Below are positions 14,501 through 25,645 of a stretch of DNA of 64,000 bases, piece after piece (the stretch's first letter is position 1; the number at the start of each line of letters is the position of its first letter). The notes under the pieces are model-generated. The model was not told the origin of the DNA. It did not search any database and saw only the letters and a program-made list of their open reading frames with translations. Both the position numbers and the translations under genes were made by a program. Source of the DNA: Anastatus disparis (Eukaryota > Arthropoda > Insecta > Hymenoptera > Eupelmidae); the NCBI GenBank assembly GCA_017163975.1, contig JAFFSR010000243.1, positions 1,550,001 through 1,614,000 of the forward strand. Direction: 5' to 3'.

Positions 14501-15120
14501 AATGACTTTCTGGCGTAGATGACTTGATCTATACTAACTTGGATGGAGATGGGGAAATGGTCAGATCCGTGTGGACGTCTTAACATTATGGATAATTAGA
14601 CCATTCCGATCAAGGGAATTCAATAAATTTATTCCATCCTTGTCATTATAACTGCAATTCCAGCCAACATGGTGCGAGTTGAAATCTCCCAAAAAAACAA
14701 TCGGCTCGCTACATATTACACTGTTGCTCATAATCTCGTTCCAAACTCTTGGAGAGGGATGTATATGAGGTGGCTTGTAGCATGCGAGCAAATTAAAAGA
14801 GTGATCTTTGGCTTTAATCCTAATGCCTCCGAGTTCAATTTCTGGTTCTGATGAGGTAGTATTTAGAACTTGGAAGTCGATGTCTTTTTTAACAATAAAT
14901 ATGATGCCACCACCAGTGACATCTAGGCGATCGAATGTGTGTATATTGAATCCCGTAAAATTTACGGGTTTATCTGGCTTCAACCAAGTCTCGACTCCAA
15001 CGATGATGTCAAATCAAATTTTCATTTTTTCTAATTCGAGTCTTCTTGCATTTAAACTCCTGAGATTCCAGAACAAGATATTAAAATTTTTATTTCGCAA
15101 GTTAATATCTTATAGATATA
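11548..15120 (-). pseudogene. LINE ORF2, broken (endonuclease, reverse transcriptase, RNase H, zinc finger)
   Basis: Reading on the minus strand, the apurinic-type endonuclease starts near 15097 (NILFWNLRSLNARRLELE) and is cut by a stop near 15015. It continues in 14983-14561 with the catalytic GDFNSHHVGW motif and ends with SDHFPI near 14570. Reverse transcriptase follows in 14024-13503 (RPIVTTSCLCKIYELM, GFRKGRSCYD), then PQGVILSPLL and the active-site FADDILLYT near 13230. The thumb and connection region is in 13126-12503. RNase H can be read in about 12420-11980 (GSKIAGSKSVGSAYITDD) but has a stop near 12239. The last piece, 11784-11548, carries a CCHC-type finger, CTCSHDYQDIEHLLWECPFY. 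Such an ORF2 nicks DNA and copies the element's RNA at the target; this copy cannot. Confidence 0.88.
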
Positions 15121-15141
15121 TTTGATATGTATATATTATTA

Positions 15142-16407
15142 TTATTTTCCTTTTTGTGACCGTGTGACTGTATGTTCTTCTTCATTTTGTAATCCTGAGT
15201 TAAGCCTTTTGAGAAGTTTTTTAATACGGTTTTTAAGTTTGATATCCAGTATTTTGGCTTCTACTACATACAACCACTCTACTAGGGCAGGAGTGTCCTG
15301 CGTGAATTCCTTACTAATGTTAAGGACCTCACGTTGATATTTGACTTTCTTAAGAAATTTAATTAGTTGGTCGTATTGAAGAACATTGTTAAAATCAGCA
15401 TTTTTGTACATATCTATGACTGGAGTTATATCCTCGTCAATATCTTCGGATTGACTTGGGTCACTATTTTCATCACTATTTATTTCTACAATTTTTGTTT
15501 TTTTCTTGGCTGGTTTTAAGGTTTTATTTGTCTGTGAAGGGTTTTTGAACTGGTTGCTTTTTTCATTGTTTACTGAAAGTTCTGAGTTGATGCTTCCACT
15601 AGTGGTAGAAGGAGCAGACCTTTTAAGACCATAGAACTGTGCGTCCATTATTTCATGAGAAGAGTTCTCAGCGATAGTTGACGAGGAGTTGTTTTTATCA
15701 TTTAGAGGATTTTCCATGTTAAGACCGTCTGCTTGAGTGTTATCTATAGTAAAATGCGTGCGGGCATCATTCTTATTCAATTGATCAAGTTTTTGAGATT
15801 CAAGAGAGTCGCCATCTTTCGGAGGTGGTAAAGAACCAACGCTATTATGGGTAACGATTTCTTTATCATACTGTTGGCTTATCATGTGAGTGATGGCGCC
15901 ATCAATATTAGAGGCTTCATTCTCCTTGAGTACCGGACAAAATTTAGCAATGTGTCCCTGATTTTGGCAATAGTGGCATTTTATATTTTCTGCCCCAAAG
16001 AAAATCCAATAACTAATATTTTGATAGTTAATTTTAAGTTTATTTGGGACTCTTTCAAAGTCCTCTTCCTTAACATAAAACTGCCTCCTGTGGGAAAATA
16101 TGTGACTTCGAGATTCATTGGCTGTGGGGGATCTGATGTTAGTTATATCCCTTTTTGTAATTATGTTGATTGACTTTAAATAATCAATAACTATATCGTT
16201 GGGTATTTGTGGCAAGATATTAGAAATAACAACTCTACGATAATTTTGTACAGGTCTTTCTGGCACGTATGGAGCGAACGTGTAAGCGCGATTGTTAGCT
16301 GTTATTTTTTTGCCTATAATTTCATTAGCCGCTTCCTCTGAATTTAGAGTGAAACAGACTCTATTCTCGGAAATTTTTGAAAAGTAAATCAAATTCTTGA
16401 TGTTCAT
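15142..16407 (-). CDS. LINE ORF1 protein, gag-like RNA-binding protein, 421 aa
   Basis: The frame is intact. The first half may contain an RNA-recognition-like fold (I infer this from spacing only). A single CCHC zinc knuckle, CHYCQNQGHIAKFC, lies near residues 155-170. The second half is rich in S, N, D and K and low in complexity, with an acidic stretch (SDENSDPSQSEDIDEDI) and a charged tail. ORF1 proteins of this group coat the element's RNA and help form the retrotransposition particle. The ATG at 16407 is the first one following the 5' region. ORF2 begins just downstream with little or no gap. Confidence 0.8.
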   Translation of the reverse strand: MNIKNLIYFSKISENRVCFTLNSEEAANEIIGKKITANNRAYTFAPYVPERPVQNYRRVVISNILPQIPNDIVIDYLKSINIITKRDITNIRSPTANESRSHIFSHRRQFYVKEEDFERVPNKLKINYQNISYWIFFGAENIKCHYCQNQGHIAKFCPVLKENEASNIDGAITHMISQQYDKEIVTHNSVGSLPPPKDGDSLESQKLDQLNKNDARTHFTIDNTQADGLNMENPLNDKNNSSSTIAENSSHEIMDAQFYGLKRSAPSTTSGSINSELSVNNEKSNQFKNPSQTNKTLKPAKKKTKIVEINSDENSDPSQSEDIDEDITPVIDMYKNADFNNVLQYDQLIKFLKKVKYQREVLNISKEFTQDTPALVEWLYVVEAKILDIKLKNRIKKLLKRLNSGLQNEEEHTVTRSQKGK

Positions 16408-16909
16408 GATTTTTCAAAATGATCCATTTATTGGTCGTTGGTGTAACCCTCTATAGCATTTAACACGACAGTTTGTTCATATGTAGGTAGTGAGCTCCTA
16501 CTGATAGCATTTGCATAGGAGAGCTTATCTCTGTTACTTGACGTTTCAACGGCTTAAACGCCAGAATTAGAATTCTTTTCGTTTGTAACTAATTGAGTGA
16601 GAGCAGACCCATCGTCGCCACCGACAACCGAGCCCGATCCACGACTATGCACAGCGTCGAAGGCTGCTTGAAAACCTTCTAGATTTTGCGACGCCCTATT
16701 GCCGACACCGGCAACCGGAGCATCCACACCATCCGTACCACCAAACATACGCAAAAAGTGCACTTCTAGCCCCTAAACGCAGCTCCAAGGCACACCCGCA
16801 CAAAAAACAACCAGCACAAAATACAGCGTGCAAAACAGGTAGCAAACTAAACGAGGCGATAGAGCGCCACTGCCCACGTCTACACTGTACGGCGTCCTGC
16901 GCGCGACTG
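16408..16909 (-). promoter_or_regulatory. LINE 5' untranslated region
   Basis: This stretch is clearly richer in G and C than its surroundings and ends exactly at the target duplication, so the element is probably complete at its 5' end. LINEs of this group carry an internal promoter here; I cannot point to its elements. A 69-codon frame at 16763-16554 has no recognisable features and I do not call it. Confidence 0.55.
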
Positions 16910-17718
16910 AAGTATATTATATATTATTAGAAATTGATAATAGCTTTATTTTTATGTTAAGATTTCATGTGGATTAATAAATTAATAAAGTAAATTAAAA
17001 AATTTTGTGAAAAATGCAGTCATAATAGAAATAAAGATGACGAAATTACTTGTTATTTAAACATCTAATGCAAAACTAAGAATTAAAGAGAGTGATGTTA
17101 TAGTTATAAACACACTTGCCAGGCCCATACTCCCATAGCTATAGATGAAACATTATCACTCCTTATCTTTTTGACTGTTTCAACAACTATATACTATTTT
17201 ACTCAACTTACATCTTACATATCTTACAACAATGTTTAGCGAGCGACCACTGTCATATTAAAAGCTCTTTTAAACCTTAAATTTTTATGATATAATTCAT
17301 AGAATGTCTATTAAATTATTTTTATTTTTATTTGAAAAATTACTTTGTATAAAAACTTTAACCTTTTATAAATAATGGTTATTAAACATTTTAGTGTCAA
17401 AACACTGAAAACATTTATAGCTATGGGAGTATGGGCCTGGCAAGTGTGTTTATAACTATAACATCACTCTCTTGAATTTTTAGTTTTGCATTAGATGTTT
17501 AAATAACAAGTAATTTCGTCATCTTTATTTCTATTATGACTGCATTTTTCACAAAATTTTTTAATTAACTTTATTAATTTATTAATCCACATGAAATCTT
17601 AACATAAAAATAAAGCTATTATCAATTTCTAATAATATATAATATACTTAAAGCTTTAGAAAGGAGTAACTCATCGTTATAATTTAAGGTTTCCAAAAAT
17701 GAAGCTACCATTTAAGGG

Positions 17719-18111
17719 TTAAGAGCAGGCCGGATTCGCTGTCCTTGTCTAATTGGCATTTTTGTTATTTACTCTAGTTTTAATCGGTGTATCTTCAAAT
17801 TAAAAGTCGAGCGCAATATATATTATTATTATGAACATCTATGCACAAGAAAAAAAAAATCTACCGTTTTGTTTTTGAGAAAAGTACGTAACGCCGAAGT
17901 AAAAGTTTATGTTTATAATATTTTCGCGTTACTAACTTTTCTCAAAAACAAAGCAACAGATTTTTTTCTTCTTGTGCATAGATGTTCAGAATAATAATAT
18001 ATATCGCGCTCGACCTTTAATTTGAAGATACACCGATTAAAACTTGAGTAAATAACAAACAACTCAATTGTTACTCGGTCGGTATCAGGTTCTACTCCGG
18101 CCTACCGTTAA
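17719..18111. mobile_element. TTAA-flanked palindromic element, family T group C
   Basis: TTAA at both sides; the left end reads GAGCAGGCCGGATTCGCTG followed by TCCTTGTCTAATT. The right end keeps only the outer GGCCGGA-type words, because about 40 bp of the arm are replaced by other sequence. The opposite palindrome arm (11290-11305) preserves the empty site ATCTTAACCCTTAAATGG, proving the TTAA duplication. A sister copy in opposite orientation is at 42715-43107. Confidence 0.85.
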
Positions 18112-18446
18112 GATAAATTTTGTAAAGTATATTTTGGTAAATGGTAAATGTTTCTGATAAATAAATAAATCTTTATGAAATTGTTGTATTATATATATAC
18201 GTGACAATAAAAACTTGACTTACTCATATTGATTTCAGAACTTTCTATGGCGTATTTTTGTTATTAATATTGTATATATGAACATTGTTTTAATGTTAAT
18301 AAAGTTCTTCAATAAAATTAAAAGGTATATTTGAAGAATGTAATTAAATTTATTTGTAATTTAAAGAATTGTTTGTGAAGATAGAATTAAAATATCATTT
18401 AAGAGAAAAAAGCAAACTTGCCGCACTTTTACCTTTTTAAAGGTTT

Positions 18447-19310
18447 TAATATAATCAATATGTTTCTATACTGAAAATTAGTTTTTTTAAATGAAATACG
18501 ATATTTTAATAATATTCATTTAAAGTATTTATTATTATAATAATTTGAAACCCATATATAAGTTTTTTTTAAATAGTGCAGAATTATTTTTTTTAGTATT
18601 GAATTAATATTTATAATTTTTAAAACATATAAATTGCTGATATTGATTTAACAATAGAATGAAAAATTTTGTATCATTTTATTACATAATATGAATCTTA
18701 ATTATCGTAATAATTAATATTCTAAATAAGTGTTACTAAAATTTTGTATTCCACTTAAAAAGAGAAAAATTAATTTTTCTTTTGTCTAGTAATAAATTCA
18801 CTGAAATTCAATGATAATTTCATTGAAATTCATAATATTTTTTGTGAAATTAAGAGACATTTTCACTGAAATCTAAATAGTTAATATTTTACTATTTCAT
18901 TCAGCGAAATTTCACTAAACTCTAGTGAAGCAATTTTCACTCACCCAGTCAGTGGAAATTTCTCAGGACTTTATTGGTATTTCACTAAATTATATTCAGA
19001 GGATAAAATTTTATTAGTGTAGGAATAAAATTCACTATTTAACATAGTAAATTCAATACAATTAAAAAAGGAGGATGCCCACAAGTACATTAAGTTATGC
19101 CCACAAAAACTAATCTCTGAAATCTATACCATGAAGCGGACTTGACTTTATCCACGGTCCCCAGGTAAATATTTTAATTACCGAATTTAAATTTACTTCA
19201 TTAATTTGATTTATTACATGCATTACATGCGAATTTAAATTTACTTCATTAATTTGATTTATTACATGCATATACAAGGTGCATACATCAATAATATGAA
19301 AGAAAATTAA
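18447..19310. other. AT-rich, no gene seen
   Basis: Words such as TTTCACTGAAAT recur irregularly around 18790-18970. A direct repeat of about 50 bp containing AATTTAAATTTACTTC lies at 19180-19270. I see no coding sequence. Confidence 0.45.
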
Positions 19311-19314
19311 ATTT

Positions 19315-19837
19315 ATCGACCGTCTCCTCCAGTGCAATACTCTTGGAGATGCGATAGTTTATAAATTTCTTTACATGTGGAGGAGAGGGCAATGTGATAA
19401 TAGTATATTTCGGTACTAGTGCGATAAAGTGATTTTTTACTCGTGTGGCGGTTTGCGCCCGAGCGAAGCGAGGGTGAAAAGGTCACACGAGTAAGAAATC
19501 ACTTTCTCGCACAAATATCGAACACTATTTTTTGACACGACGTGTGAGAAGCTCCATTTTCGCACGTGTCACTTTGTACAGCGTGCGTGAAATCGAGCTT
19601 CTCGCACGGAGTGTCAAAAAAGTTATTATCGACGACTCCATTGAGTGCAATACTCTAAAGAGTGCGATAATAAACTTTTTTATAATCATCAGATATGTAG
19701 AAGAGTGTTTAAATCGACGACATCTTTGAGTGCAATACTCTTAGATGTGCGATAAATAACACTTTTATTTAATGCAAGATGAATAAAGAAATTATTATCG
19801 ACGACATATTTAAGTGCAATACTCTTCAATGTGCGAT
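19315..19837. repeat. Array of four covarying hairpins with a shared core
   Basis: Four short hairpins lie at 19315-19355, 19623-19673, 19713-19753 and 19797-19837. Each has ATCG...CGAT at its base and AGT-GCAAT-ACT at its tip. Between them sits a stem that differs in sequence but still pairs: TCTCC/GGAGA in the first, ACTC/GAGT in the second, ACATCT/AGATGT in the third, ACAT/ATGT in the fourth. The flanks of each also form longer, unrelated inverted repeats, for example AAGAAATTA against TTAATTTCTT. The stretch 19400-19620 holds two larger hairpins, including AAGTGATTTTTTACTCGTG against CACGAGTAAGAAATCACTT. I see no coding frame. Confidence 0.75.
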
Positions 19838-19849
19838 AGTTAATTTCTT

Positions 19850-20568
19850 AATTATTTCTATAAAATCTTTTTATTACAGAATTAATTATATCTATATATT
19901 TTACAAAGATTTAAAAGTTACATGATAATTTTTCATACAGAGTGCTTAAATCTTACGCTTCTGACAGTATAAGATCGAATTAATATAGAATACATCTTAG
20001 ATGTTACACGATCGAACATCTAAGAGAGAATGAGAGAGCTTGATTGGATTCACGCTCTTTCATATTATTTCATAAACCTTTTATGAAGTTCTATTTCTCA
20101 CTAAAGAATTATATATTAGGAAATAGAATGTTCCATAACATTTATTTTATATATTTGCAGAAGAAACATTTCATTTCCTTTATTACAAAAGACTATTTTT
20201 TATAGTTTATTTAACTATTTATTAATTAAAAAAAACTAATCTTTTATATTTTAATTTATATCTTCAAACTTTAAACAGAATAATCATTTTAAAAAATTAC
20301 ATCTTATATATTTTATTATTAACAATCAAATATTGATAATATTTTTTCATTAAAAGAAATAGAACATTCTATTTCTATAAATATATACATTTCGAGTTAG
20401 CTTATCAGCCTCAGTAGGTAACTATGAAGTCCTACTTATGCTTTTGATGTAATTTAAATTAATTATTACAGAAAATCATTCTATGTTATAAATAATGTCA
20501 AATTATTTATAAAATATATCAAATTCAATAATTCTATTCAAAATTGATATGAGCCATTACAACCATCG
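19850..20568. other. AT-rich, no gene seen
   Basis: No open frame or strong repeat is seen apart from a loose recurrence of TAGAATGTTC-like and GAACATTCTATTTC-like words near 20130 and 20365, which may be a weak inverted repeat. Confidence 0.4.
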
Positions 20569-20966
20569 TTTAAGAGGCGGCTGTATAGTTCTGTCCTTGT
20601 CTAATCTAAATTTTCGTTAAAATCATTAAACTAAATATTTTTATACAAAAGTAAGGGCAGAGCCCAATAGATTTAAGGATGAACAGACGATTCTATTCTA
20701 TGAAACAATATAAAATTTTCATTAGTTTTCGAGTCAAGTCTGAAACGAAAAAAGAGTTTAACCCTTCAATCAAATTTAACTCTTTTGCCATTTCAGACTT
20801 CACTCGAAAACTAAGGAAAATTTTATATTTTTTCATAGAATAGAATCATCTGCTCATCCCTAAATCTATTGGGCTCTGCCTTTACTTTTGTATAAAAATA
20901 TTTAATTTAGTCATAATAACGAAAATTTAGATTAGACAAGGACAGAACTATACGTCTTCCTCTTAA
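20569..20966. mobile_element. TTAA-flanked palindromic element, family T group B
   Basis: TTAA at both ends; the left terminus GAGGCGGCTGTATAGTTCTG is almost identical to that of the element at 6511-6898, as is the stem word AGTAAGGGCAGAGCCCAATA. Non-coding. Confidence 0.8.
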
Positions 20967-22290
20967 AGCACAAAAAACATGAACTTAAACAAAAAGTGAC
21001 CACCTCAACAGCAAGGAAAGTGGAGATATTATATGATGAAGTTTGCACCTCATTCATAGCCGAAAATATTTAATTTTAAATAAATAAAATGCTTTGTGCA
21101 ATTTACAAAGATGGCGAATAAAAGCTTCTTCTACGAGCTTTAAAATGCCACAACCTGCAATTGAGGGCCACATCTCTATGTGCCTGTATTATCAGATTAA
21201 TTCACCACTTTTCATTATTAATGAAAGGTGGTGAATCACTTAAAAATATTTAATTTAAAAATTGTGAAATAATATTCCAAATATTATTTCACAATCTTTC
21301 ATCCCCTATAATTTTTTCATTATTTTTAAATATCAGGATGCCATTCGATAAGTCTCTTAGGAACGTAGAATACAATATAGTTTTTATACGAGGGCCACAT
21401 TCCTATCAACTTCAAAATGGTTCACGAATAATTTTCAATAATTACGCCTAAGTATTGTATATATCAATGTACACTTGGCGGAAAGGATATTTTTCTGAAT
21501 GTTAACCTCAAATGGCAACATCGCATATTTTACTAGAGACATAAGACAATTTAAAATTATAGAGCAAATTTCGCATCATCGTTACTTATTACTTAATGAC
21601 ATAATTTTAGTAAACAAACAATATTACTTTTTTTTCATGATCCGAATTATAATTTTATGAAATAAAATTTTTATTCCCTGGTAGAAAATTAAGGATAAGA
21701 TATGCTCAGATAACTAACTGTTGGCTATATCTCGTCGCTACGCAGTCGCGATAAGTGACCGATAAATACACGATCATATATTAAAGATTACAGAGTTGAT
21801 ATAAAATATAATCATTAAAATAATTAAAATTTTTTTCTTCTGATTCGAAATAAATTATAAATATTATAATATTCATTATTACAATTCATATAAGTTGTAA
21901 ATAATTTTGCAATTAAAATCGTTTATAGAAAGCGAATCTGTATATATACATGCTGCCCGCGATGGCGCCTGTTTGTACAATCGTAAAATATATCCTATAG
22001 TTGTGAATACTGAATGTTAGCTGCGCGCGCATCACTCGACGCTTCGTCTTCTATAAGCATCTATCTTCATCACTATATGTGCAGGTTAGATTGACTTGAC
22101 TTAACTTTAAAATTATTAAAGATGCATATACTGTTATTGTAATAGTGTCAACATTTTCTGTTCTTTATTGTATAACTTACATTTATTTGCGAACATATAC
22201 AGTATGATTATGAATAAAATATCCATGTAAAATCAGTGAGTGCGAAGTGCGAGTGAGCGAGTGCATATGTAAACTTAGCGTGAGAGAATA

Positions 22291-22548
22291 CACTGTGAAA
22301 GAAAATGGCAAGAAATCACGTCGTTGGTCGACGATTTCAATGCGACCATGCACCGTCGATGTTATTAAACATTGTTGAAGCGCAAAATCTAACTGATTTA
22401 ATCTAAAAATCTTGTGTTCAGTTTACGTGAAATCACGCAAAGCACGTTAAAATGTCGCCGTTGAACGAAGTTAAATAACCTCGACGGTGCATGGTCGCAG
22501 TGAAATCATCGACCAACAACGTGATTTTCTGCTATTTTTTTTACAGTG
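22291..22548. mobile_element. TA-flanked palindromic MITE
   Basis: Ends read CACTGTGAAAGAAAATGGC at the left, with the complement at the right, and TA on each side. The inner stem GAAATCACGTCGTTGGTCGA is mirrored near 22500-22525, and GACCATGCACCGTCGA is mirrored near 22480-22495. Two overlapping frames on opposite strands just beside it are palindrome artefacts. Confidence 0.78.
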
Positions 22549-23293
22549 TAAGACTGTCCGTTTAGGAACTGAAAAGGAAACAAGGAGTGAACAGCCTTTC
22601 TCTTTCTCACTTACTGTGTTCCCATATGCGTGCTCACTCACACTTTGTAATATGCTGTTTATGAATATAGTATAATTCAACATTGACCATATTCTCCCGA
22701 TACCATCGCGATAATTCGTTAAGAGTAATGGAGGTTTATCGCGATATCTAAAAGCATATGATCGCGACTACCCATAAAATACGGGATGATATACTGAAAA
22801 TATGCTCAACTTTGTACCAGGGTTTCTTAGTTCAATAATCATATAGAATCAAATATTGTTAATTAAAATTAAATGAGCAATACAATTTTAGTAGTTATCA
22901 TTTAAATTTTGCATAAATAATCTATATGAAAAAACAAAGTAATCATGATGCGAAACTCAATGCATGATTCGAAGTTCTCTTACGTCTGTGGTAAAATATA
23001 CAGCGCTGCCATTTGAGATACACCTTCGGAAAAATATTCTTTCCGCCGAGTGTACATACTTCTCAGCAATTTTTCGAGACGTTTAAGGGTGCAAACGAAA
23101 GGTTATTTTACTGGCTTTTAAATAGCACTACATTAAATGGAGTTATGCACCCCTATCTGGTGGTTGTATCAAATAGATTAATTCACTACATTTCATTCCC
23201 TATGATTTTTTTATTATTTGAGGATGTTTGTGCAATTATTTTTTAAATATTAGGATGTCATTCGATACGTTTCTTAAAAATTACTGAAAAGTA

Positions 23294-24640
23294 CACAGCC
23301 GCCGAGCTACTTTTGCCCCCCTTCGTCTAAAATCGACTTATCTAAGAAGTTTTATATCTCTGGAAAAAAAAATCGTAGCCTGAAAATTCCAACGAAATTC
23401 GAAAGATTATTGGAATTTCTTTCAAAAATCATTGGCTTGATATGAGAAAAACATTTTTTTCGTATCTCTTATTCTTGTTTAAAAATAAATTTTTTTTAAC
23501 TATGTTTTGACTTTGTAAAATAGTGTTTAATTTTAGTACAAATCGTTACATTAATATAAAACTAAATAGATTTTAAAGCTTATATTTCGACGACAAATAT
23601 GCAATGTCGACCGTCTCGATTTGACTTTTTAAACCGGAGTTATAAGATTTTATATTAAAAATGAGGCTTTTTTCGATGCATGAATATCTCTGAATTTAAG
23701 AGGAATAGAAAAATTTGTCAGAGAGAAAAAATGTTTCTTTTTGGTCAAATAATAATAATATATAATAAAAAATTGATTTCGAAAAAAATTTTTTTTTTGT
23801 TGGAATGTAATGAGATTTTGATATCTTTAAAATATTAAGGTTGTATGGGCTATACAGTCTGTATCAAAAGTCAGTTTTTTGGATAATCGTCTATATTTTT
23901 CGATAGAAAGTAATTATTCAATTTTTAGCTTAGTAACTTATTAGATAATATTAAAACAATCATTTTAAACTTTGTTTCATGTAAATATAATGAATTATGA
24001 AAGAGTTATAACATTTTAAAGTTTATAAATTTTTCTCAAATCTAATGCAATCATAAATAATAATGCCAAACTTTAAAAAATAATTTTATTTGACTGCAAC
24101 AAAGTTTATTTTGTTCAGTTTAAAATTTAGAATCTATTGACGAGGATGGAATTTTTATTTTTATTTTTTATTAAAATTTATTGCTAATTTTCTATGATAA
24201 AACAGTAAGTACCGTCTGAGACATATACATTTTTTCGCAAAAAATTAGCAATAAATTTTAATAAAAAATAAAAATAAAAATTCCATCCTCGTCAATAGAT
24301 TCTAAATCTTAAACTGAACAAAATAAACTTTGTTGCAGTCAAATAAAATTATTTTTTAAAGTTTGGCATTATTATTTATGATTGCATTAGATTTGTGTAA
24401 AATTTATAAACTTTAAAATGTTATAACTCTTTCATAATTCATTATATTTAAATGAAACAAAGTTTAAAATGATTGTTTTAATATTATCTAATAAGTTAGT
24501 AAGTCAAAAATTGAATGATTACTTTCTACCAAAAAATATAGACGATTTTTTAAAAAACTAACTTTTGACACAGACTGTATAGCCTATACAACCTTAAACA
24601 ACGTGGGTAAAAAAGGCAAAAAAAAAATTTTTATTTTTTT
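23294..24640. mobile_element. Broken copy of the 1.07-kb TA-flanked element
   Basis: It starts TA then CACAGCCGCCGAGC and follows the element at 10051-11124 for about 540 bp. It is then split by a TTAA-flanked insertion and resumes with AACAACGTGGGTAAAAAAGG, only to be lost at about 24640. The right terminus is missing. Confidence 0.75.
23839..24593. mobile_element. TTAA-flanked ~755-bp palindrome nested in the TA element
   Basis: The ends read GGTTGTATGGGCTATACAG and complement; TTAA lies immediately outside both. The interior is two long arms carrying AACTTTGTTTCATG-like and CGAGGATGGAATTTTTATTT words in mirror image. The uninterrupted site is seen in the intact copy near 10595 (AAATATTCAACAACG). 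Confidence 0.8.
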
Positions 24641-25334
24641 TATATTGTATATTTTTGTATAGTATTCCGCGTTTCTAAGAGACCTTTCGAATGGCATCCT
24701 GATATTTAAAAAATAATTGCACTTACATGTTTAAATAATAAAAAAAATTATAGGGAATGAAAAATTGTGAACGATATATTTGATATAACCACCAAATAAG
24801 GGTGTATTATTGAATCAAAAATGGTGCAATTGAAAAGCCAGTGAAATCACCGTTTATTTGCACCTTTAAAACGTCTCAAAAAATTCCTGAAAAATATGGA
24901 TATAGAAATATACAATATTCACGGTTAATTAATCAAAATTATTCATAAACAATTTTAAAGTTGATAGGGATGTGGCCCTGGTATAAGAACTATATAGTAT
25001 TCTGCGTTTCTAAGAGACCTTTCGAATGGCATCCTGATATTTGAAAAATAATTGCACAAACATTTTCATACAATGAAAAAATTATATAAGATGATAAATA
25101 GTGAATCGATATATTTGAAATAACCACCAAATGAGAGTGCATTATTGAATTAAAAGTAGTGCTATTTAAAGGCCAGTAAAATCACCGTTCATTTACACTC
25201 TTAAACGTCTTGAAAAATTGCTGAAATCTATGTACATAGATATATACAATATTCATGCTTATTTACTATAGGAAATGAAAGGTGATGAATCAATTAATCC
25301 TATAATACTCGTGGAAAAGCTTTTATTTGTACCC

Positions 25335-25645
25335 TTAAGAAGGGGCCGAACCATCTGTCTTTGTCTAATAGCGTTTTTCATAATTTATGTAAACACTATC
25401 CGGTATAACAAGAAAAAAATAGCAGCCCCCGCTAGATATTAGTATAATTAGTAAATTTTGTAATAAGAACCAAATTTTTTACCGCATAGTTTCCGACTAA
25501 TTAGAGACCTACTAGCAATCTAGAATATAACCTATCTTTTTTTGGTAGGTCTCTAATTATTCAAAAACTACGCAGTGAAAAAATTTGGTTGTTATTACAA
25601 AATTTACTTATTATACTAATATCTAGCGGGGGCTGCTATTTTTAA
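25335..25645. mobile_element. TTAA-flanked palindromic element, family T group D, right end lost
   Basis: The left end TTAAGAAGGGGCCGAACCAT followed by CTGTCTTTGTCTAATAG matches family T. The inner stem AGCAGCCCCCGCTAGATATT is mirrored at 25617-25638, after which the expected right terminus is absent and the 160-bp array begins. Confidence 0.6.

Larger units (their letters stand above)
11376..16909 (-). mobile_element. Non-LTR retrotransposon (LINE), I/LOA-like, nearly full length but dead
   Basis: The element runs 5' to 3' on the minus strand. A GC-richer 5' region (16408-16909) is followed by ORF1, then ORF2 with endonuclease, reverse transcriptase, RNase H and a C-terminal zinc-finger region, and a poly(A) tail seen as a T run at 11376-11391. 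A 13-bp target duplication flanks it. An RNase H after the reverse transcriptase together with a zinc-knuckle ORF1 points to the I/LOA/R1 group of arthropod LINEs. ORF1 is open; ORF2 has several stops and frameshifts. The element sits inside one arm of the giant palindrome. Confidence 0.88.
9879..18446. mobile_element. Giant palindromic element, arms ~1.3 kb, with three nested insertions
   Basis: The outer ends read AAACCTTTAAAAAGGTAAAA and its complement. Once the insertions are set aside, the left arm (9879-10050, 11125-11375, 16910-17140) mirrors the right arm (17410-17718, 18108-18446) closely. Shared words include GTGCGGCAAGTTTGC, CATAGAAAGTTCTGAAATC and GCCAGGCCCATACTCCCATA. The loop of about 270 bp is at 17141-17409. 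The arms carry a TA-flanked element, a LINE and a TTAA-flanked element, each absent from the opposite arm. No gene of its own was found. Confidence 0.8.
20990..25334. repeat. Composite inverted repeat with several nested elements
   Basis: The left arm (about 21110-21540) is mirrored by 22970-23290 and by 24650-25330. Shared words are AAAAGCTTCTTCTACGAG-like, GATGCCATTCGATAAGTCTC-like and CACTTGGCGGAAAGGATATT-like, each found inverted on the other side. The right part contains two ~340-bp direct units starting GTATTCCGCGTTTCTAAGAG (24660) and GTATTCTGCGTTTCTAAGAG (24998). A TA-flanked element, a TTAA-flanked element and a MITE are nested in it. No host gene is seen. Confidence 0.6.

Noticed and set aside
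14669..15337. Plus-strand frames across the LINE
   Set aside because: Antisense shadows of ORF1 and ORF2.
16554..16763. 69-codon minus frame upstream of LINE ORF1
   Set aside because: Sits in the GC-richer LINE 5' region; no recognisable features.
22471..22683. Paired frames on opposite strands
   Set aside because: Palindromic MITE and its flank; no similarity to a known protein recognised.
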